DNA from: Nephromyces sp. MM_2019
Taxonomy: Eukaryota > Apicomplexa > Aconoidasida > Nephromycida
Reading direction: 5' to 3'
Assembly: GCA_015657535.1 (NCBI GenBank)
Contig: JADHZB010001963.1
Location: 1-58,431 of the forward strand
Length of the DNA: 58,431 bases
Shown: in pieces, positions 50,503 to 58,431 of the stretch
How the letters are laid out: each line of letters opens with the position of its first letter
Position numbering within the stretch: position 1 is the stretch's first letter
Position numbers and translations under genes: made by a program
The notes under the pieces: model-generated
Seen by the model: only the letters and a program-made list of their open reading frames with translations
The model's database searches: none
What the model was told of the DNA's origin: nothing

Positions 50503-52540
50503 AATTCATGTCTTTATTATAGAATTTGGGATCTGAAAAACGTTCTTATGATTGAAGAATTCAATTCTGGATGAATCTTCAAGTTAGATTCTTAGAGTTA
50601 TATATAGCTTTTTTATTAACTTAGTTGTTTACTTCTTACTGCATCTTATTAGTAAAAATAAAATCAATTCATTATCTGAAAATCAAGGAATTGGAAATCC
50701 CCAAGAGGTGTATTATCTTTTATATAAAATAGTTGGATAAAATTTTTATACTAATATTCCTGTTCCTATTACCAAGGTTTATAAATTCCCCATTTTTTAA
50801 AGTTGTTTGAAATTAAATCCTGATTTGTTGAGTAAAAATCCACCGAATAGTATATGTCATCACATAAGAGCCCTCAGTTTATAAAATGAATTGCTTATGA
50901 AAAGTTAAGGTTGTTTGTGTAAACCAAAGCACTCAACTTTATCCCAAGTGTTCCCTAGCCTACATTGAGTGAGTCTAAGAGTTTCTGTTTCATTTGAGCT
51001 CTCTGGTCAAAGTCAGTTAGGTGGTTTAGGTGATTTTTTAAGTAAGCAGAGTGGGAGTTGAAGGCGCCTCAGAGTTGAAATTTCACTATTATGAATCTTC
51101 TCGCTAGTTCATTGAACGCTTGTAGGTGAAATAAAATAGGTTTAAACCAATATATTAATGATAAGGGAGCTGGAGACACGTCAAAGTCGAATCTTCTAAG
51201 TCATGGACCTTGCCGCTGATTCATTGAGGGACGTTGGGTAAGCTTAATGGAATTGGTAAATCCAGGAGTGTGGTGGTAGCTGGAGACACGTCAGGATTCA
51301 AATTAATCAGTTACAGATGTTCCATAATCTCATTTAACTTGTGTAGAATGAGCTTAATGATGCGGAAAATTTATAGTGAGATTAAAGCTGGAGACATAAT
51401 AAAGTTGAACTTTCACGGTTGTTTATTTGACCTCTGTAGTAAAAAGGATTGATGAGTGGTCAATCTTATAGAACTTCTTTGCACTTAGAAAAGTTGGCTG
51501 CTAAGCAGGCTAATGCTTCAAAAGGGGGCAGGGAATTGGGTGTTTTATAATCAAGTGTCTTAACTTATAAGAAATGTGTCAGAGTCATATAGCAGGAATG
51601 AGAGACGTAAAGACAAAGAGGGATAGGTAAGACACGATGAGAAGGGAAATCGTAAAATCAGATTTCTTAGAGATATTTTTCCTCTACAAAGGGTTTATAG
51701 GAAGATTGGCAGAGTCTTGATCAACTCCGTTTTGTAAAAATTATAGAGAAAATAATTCTTTTTACCCAGTTCAAATCATCGAATTGTTATGTAATAACTT
51801 ATGTTTGAGTAATTTGCTTAATACTTAAACATTCGACTAAAGTGCTTAGGTATTTTCCATATTTAGTGTTTTTAATCCATTAAATGGGTTATACTCCTAT
51901 AAATTCTAAATATAAAACATTATATATTCATGTATATTAGTGTGTGTAAATATCTGGAAATCCAAAATATATATTAAATTGTATTTGTGTTGTTTGATTA
52001 AACAAAATTAGGTAGGAAAAAGTATTTGTATATTTAAGTATAAAATATAGAATTTGATTACATGGAGCTTAGATATACATAGATTGTGTCTGTGTAGTAA
52101 GTAAAGTTTGAATGAAATTTTTATATATAATTTTTAACTGAGATTTGCGAATGGTTTTGTTTTAAGGAGTTCTTTTCATAAATTCAAGTGAAATTGAAAT
52201 ATGTGGAAACTAATTTTATATAGCATTCATGAAGTAAACACCTTCCAAAACAGGCATTTTCTTAATTTAGTCTTTATCCGAATGATATATTACCAAGGAA
52301 TGAGTATTTTATTAAAGTTTATTAATCTAAATCCTGAACTAATAATATTATACAAATATTGTATACCAAACTTTTATTAATTTTAAAACGAGTGTATCAA
52401 CAATATATATGAAGATAAAAACAAAATGAAAACAGAATATTCAAATTAATAAGCATTTCAATTAAACTTTTAATTGATCAGAAGTTATACATATTACTAA
52501 GCAAAGCATACATATAAAAGAATACTAAAATGTAGGAGTA
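50503..52540. other. Intergenic, contains a 110-bp degenerate repeat
   Basis: No gene called. The stretch 50900-51720 is less AT-rich and purine-biased on the plus strand; the repeat inside it is listed separately. Beyond 51720 the sequence is plain AT-rich. Confidence 0.55.
51040..51460 (+). repeat. Degenerate tandem repeat of about 110 bp, 3-4 copies
   Basis: The word gctggagacacgtca occurs at 51169 and 51279 (110 bp apart), with a diverged copy gctggagacataata at 51387 (108 bp) and a weaker one near 51056 (gttgaaggcgcctca). Other words recur at the same spacing: agcttaatgga and gagcttaatga, and cattgagg, cattgaac, cattgagt. No shared open frame survives through the copies, so this looks noncoding. 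Confidence 0.75.
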
Positions 52541-55429
52541 ACACGCACACACACAAAGTTACATACTTAAAAAATCACAGACACACACATAAAGCTACAC
52601 ACAAGCAGGAGTAGCACAAACACTTACAAAGTTACACACATGCCGGGATGACACACATAAGCGCTTAAATAGAATTATATATATATATATAAGAATGCAC
52701 ATTCATACACATAGACACACATTGACATGTATGAATATACATACATACTTAATTACACACATGTGCATGAACTTACATGTACCTGAATGTCTATGCATGT
52801 GAATGTGTATGTAACTGCAAATTCATGCACCTATACACACCTGTACCTGTATAGCCAATGCTTGTACATACGCATATATATATATATATATATAAGTATA
52901 GAAATATACCCATCTGTACACATACGAATTCGTTTAATTTCACACTCACACCAACATTCATAAACATACATGCACAATACAAATCTACAATCATATACAT
53001 ATAAATATATATATACCTATGGCAATAATTTAGTAGAATTATTTAAATTTACAATACGAAACCAACTTGCAAAATATGTTTTCACATTACACATTTAATG
53101 TTTTTTGAAAGACATGTGTGTTGATTATATTCCAAAAATATAAATCTAAGTTTCAATCTCCATTTATTTTTACATATTAAGTGTGTTATACAATTTAATT
53201 GTAATTTATATAAATTTGAATTATTGGCATAGTTTATACACATTCTTGAATTTGTGTAATTTTTATAAACTGAGCGTGTTGATTAAGCTTCAACTGACAT
53301 TTTCTTTTAGCATATTTAATTACGCAAAATTGCACTCATTCATTATTATAATTTACGTTTTTCAATTTCCTTTTAACTAATAATTTCTTACTTTATAATT
53401 TACTTTACCTCACATTCAATTGTTTTTATAATATTCTTAGACTCGAGCTATAACAACAAATAAGAAAAGTGTATATACACTCTTAGTAAATCACTCTAGT
53501 TAAACAGAAAACTAGAATACACTCATTAGCCTAGCAATGACGAGCATAGGCTGAATTCCTCATATAAACTTTTCGTACTGCATGTATGTGTGTGTGAGCG
53601 TGTATGATGTGTGTATGTGTGTGTGTGCGTATGTGTGTTTGTGTGTATATATTCATATATATATATTAACTTACAGACATGCGCATCTGTATATGCAAAT
53701 TTAAACATAAGCATATAGATAACATGAAGGTGTTTAAAATTATCTTTTATATACTTATAGAAGTAAAAATTTTCAGTTCCCTTAACATGATATGTGATTA
53801 CATTTTTCTAGTGTGTATGTAAGTTGGAATATTTTCAAGTCAATTCTAAACATAGTTGTTACATATATTGGCTACAACACACATGCACACATACACAAAT
53901 ACACACGCACATACACACCTATTATACACACGGATACACATACTCGAACAATTACACATATCTGAATGAGTATATTAGCAATTATACACACATGCTGTCT
54001 CCTTATTATACTGATTAAATGCGTGAAGAAATTGAATATATATTTGTCTTCACTCCCAATACCTCAATATATAGGGATAATAAATATAAAAGCCAGTTAA
54101 TCTTGTAAATTTACACACATTTTGTTAGAGTCGATTAGGGATTAGTCTGTAAAACATAAGCTATTAAATCATTCAAATGTTCTTAAATTTTATTCACACA
54201 CAAACACACCTATGTGTAATTATTAAGAGTGCAAAGTTTTAGACATTTTTTTGATGTTTTTTTCGATGTTTTTTATGACGTTTTGTTAATCGAATTTAAA
54301 ATTAAATTCAATACAATCTTGGACAGTAACTGTATATTTATTTACCTCTAAAATTACACAGATTACCTCCAATTGATGAAGTGTACCCCTTAAATATATT
54401 CCCTTGCACACTTTTGCTCACATATATATAACTTCATTATCTACTTACCTCCGCACACACCTTTGGTTATATACACATATATTTGGCTAAATATATACGT
54501 ACACCTGCTTACATATATACATGTACACCTGCTTATATATATCTATTCAACTAATCGTACAAACATATTCGATTATTTATCTACAAACATTGTGCATATA
54601 CCCAACCACATCCGATTATACACATACACACACACACATCCGCCTACACATAAATTCATTCGTTTATATACATATACACTCACCTATAGTATATATAACA
54701 CAACAAATTCATACATATCCTAGATAATTTGTATACACACACCCTCAATTGATTACATATATATCACTTACAAACGTCTTATCTATTTATATTACTTTAG
54801 ATTACTTAATATTTACACACATCAAATTGGATAGCTAATAACTCTGATACATTTGCCAATTACACACACCTTGTACAACCCTTTGATAGAGCTCTTACAC
54901 TCATAACTCGTCCAGACACCTTAATCATACCTTGTACACAACTTATACACAGACCTCTTAGATATAACCCATTAAAAATACGGTGTACATACACCTCGTA
55001 CACACATCCTTTCCTACCCACCCTTATAAACGCACACCTTCCTATACACACACCCTCTGATTCATACCTTACTATATAAAGACTTTTTCCTACACACCCT
55101 CCTACACACACACAACCTCTAACATACCTGTCCTTTTACATACCTTACCCTCACTCACCCACACTGACCCCTTACCCCCTCCCACATACACACACCCAAT
55201 CAGTCCTCACCCATACCCACACAAACCCACACATCCCCCCACCTCACACACATCCACCTACACAACCCACATACACACAACTACACACACACCCACCCAC
55301 TTACACACACACATCCACCAACACAACCCAGACACACACAATTACACATATACCCACCCACTTACAAATACACATATAAATACACACACTCATCCAGCTA
55401 CACACACATATACATACATATACACACAC

Positions 55430-55460
<31 letters not shown>

Positions 55461-55480
55461 CACAGACAATCAGATATAAC
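52540..55480. repeat. Right-flank CA/TG/TA low-complexity region
   Basis: CA-rich on the plus strand at 52540-52990, a TG block at 53580-53650, CA blocks from 53870 onward, and the densest CA/CCA sequence at 55130-55460, ending in (CATA)n at 55400-55460. A less repetitive island lies at 53000-53520. Minus-strand frames such as 54860-55111 are Val/Cys/Gly-rich and follow the repeat, so no gene is called, although a few isolated donor-like GAGGTAA sites on the minus strand are noted under findings. Confidence 0.75.
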
Positions 55481-55704
55481 AATTTGCGTAAAATTAAGAG
55501 GGTTACCTCAATTATTTCATTTTACACACACATATGGCACACTACTTTTTTGATTTTTTTTTTAATTTTACACACTAATTTTCACACATTGTGAAGATGA
55601 TCAAACTCTTCAATATTCGATGATTTTACACATAAATACACACATTTTGATTGCCATGAAAATTTTTGGATACAAATACACACTGTGAAATATTTCACTC
55701 CAAT

Positions 55705-58431
<2,727 letters not shown>

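Noticed and set aside
54860..55111. Minus-strand Gly/Val/Cys-rich frame of 83 codons
   Set aside because: More varied than the pure repeat frames, but it starts with the repeat-derived MCVGGCVG, has no splice context and no recognisable motif.

Overview
The window is AT-rich, spliceosomal, intron-dense eukaryotic DNA that reads as nuclear DNA of an apicomplexan parasite. Support: an oocyst-wall-type Cys-repeat protein, an LCCL/FN2/PA14 adhesive protein of the CCp5/FNPA class, and an L27 ribosomal protein with an apparent bipartite (signal plus transit) leader suggesting an apicoplast. The intron density and the organellar L27 argue against Cryptosporidium. I cannot name the species; a coccidian or a related lineage with an apicoplast and oocysts is my inference.

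Layout. Left flank (1 to about 7.6 kb): TG/CA/TA microsatellite DNA that still holds a small four-exon minus-strand gene with a MATH-like domain (about 2405-3725). Centre (7.7 to 50.5 kb), in order: Patched/RND membrane protein (+, 13 exons); CCp5/FNPA-like adhesive protein (-); Pus3-type pseudouridine synthase (-); dolichol kinase (+); oocyst wall protein (-); L27 (-); helical-repeat, possibly mitochondrial protein (+); a very large Asn/Asp/Ser-rich tandem-repeat protein ending in a rhodanese domain (-, with a 50-N assembly gap); three-KH RNA-binding protein (+); unknown basic Ser/Asn/Lys-rich protein (-); unknown conserved protein with a possible GINS Psf3-like stretch (-). A degenerate repeat of about 110 bp follows at 51 kb. 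Right flank (52.5 kb to the end): CA/TG/TA repeats again, including a plus-strand gene from 55705 that runs off the window with more than 460 stop-free codons, in which the CA tracts are read as Thr-His repeats.

How the genes relate: most are independent housekeeping or parasite genes with divergent or convergent neighbours, not an operon. CCp5-like and oocyst wall genes lie within 6.5 kb of each other and suggest sexual/sporogonic-stage expression. Gene models were built by hand from the sequence with GT-AG borders and checked for phase where stated. Typical central introns are 60-190 bp; introns next to the flanks swell with microsatellite sequence.
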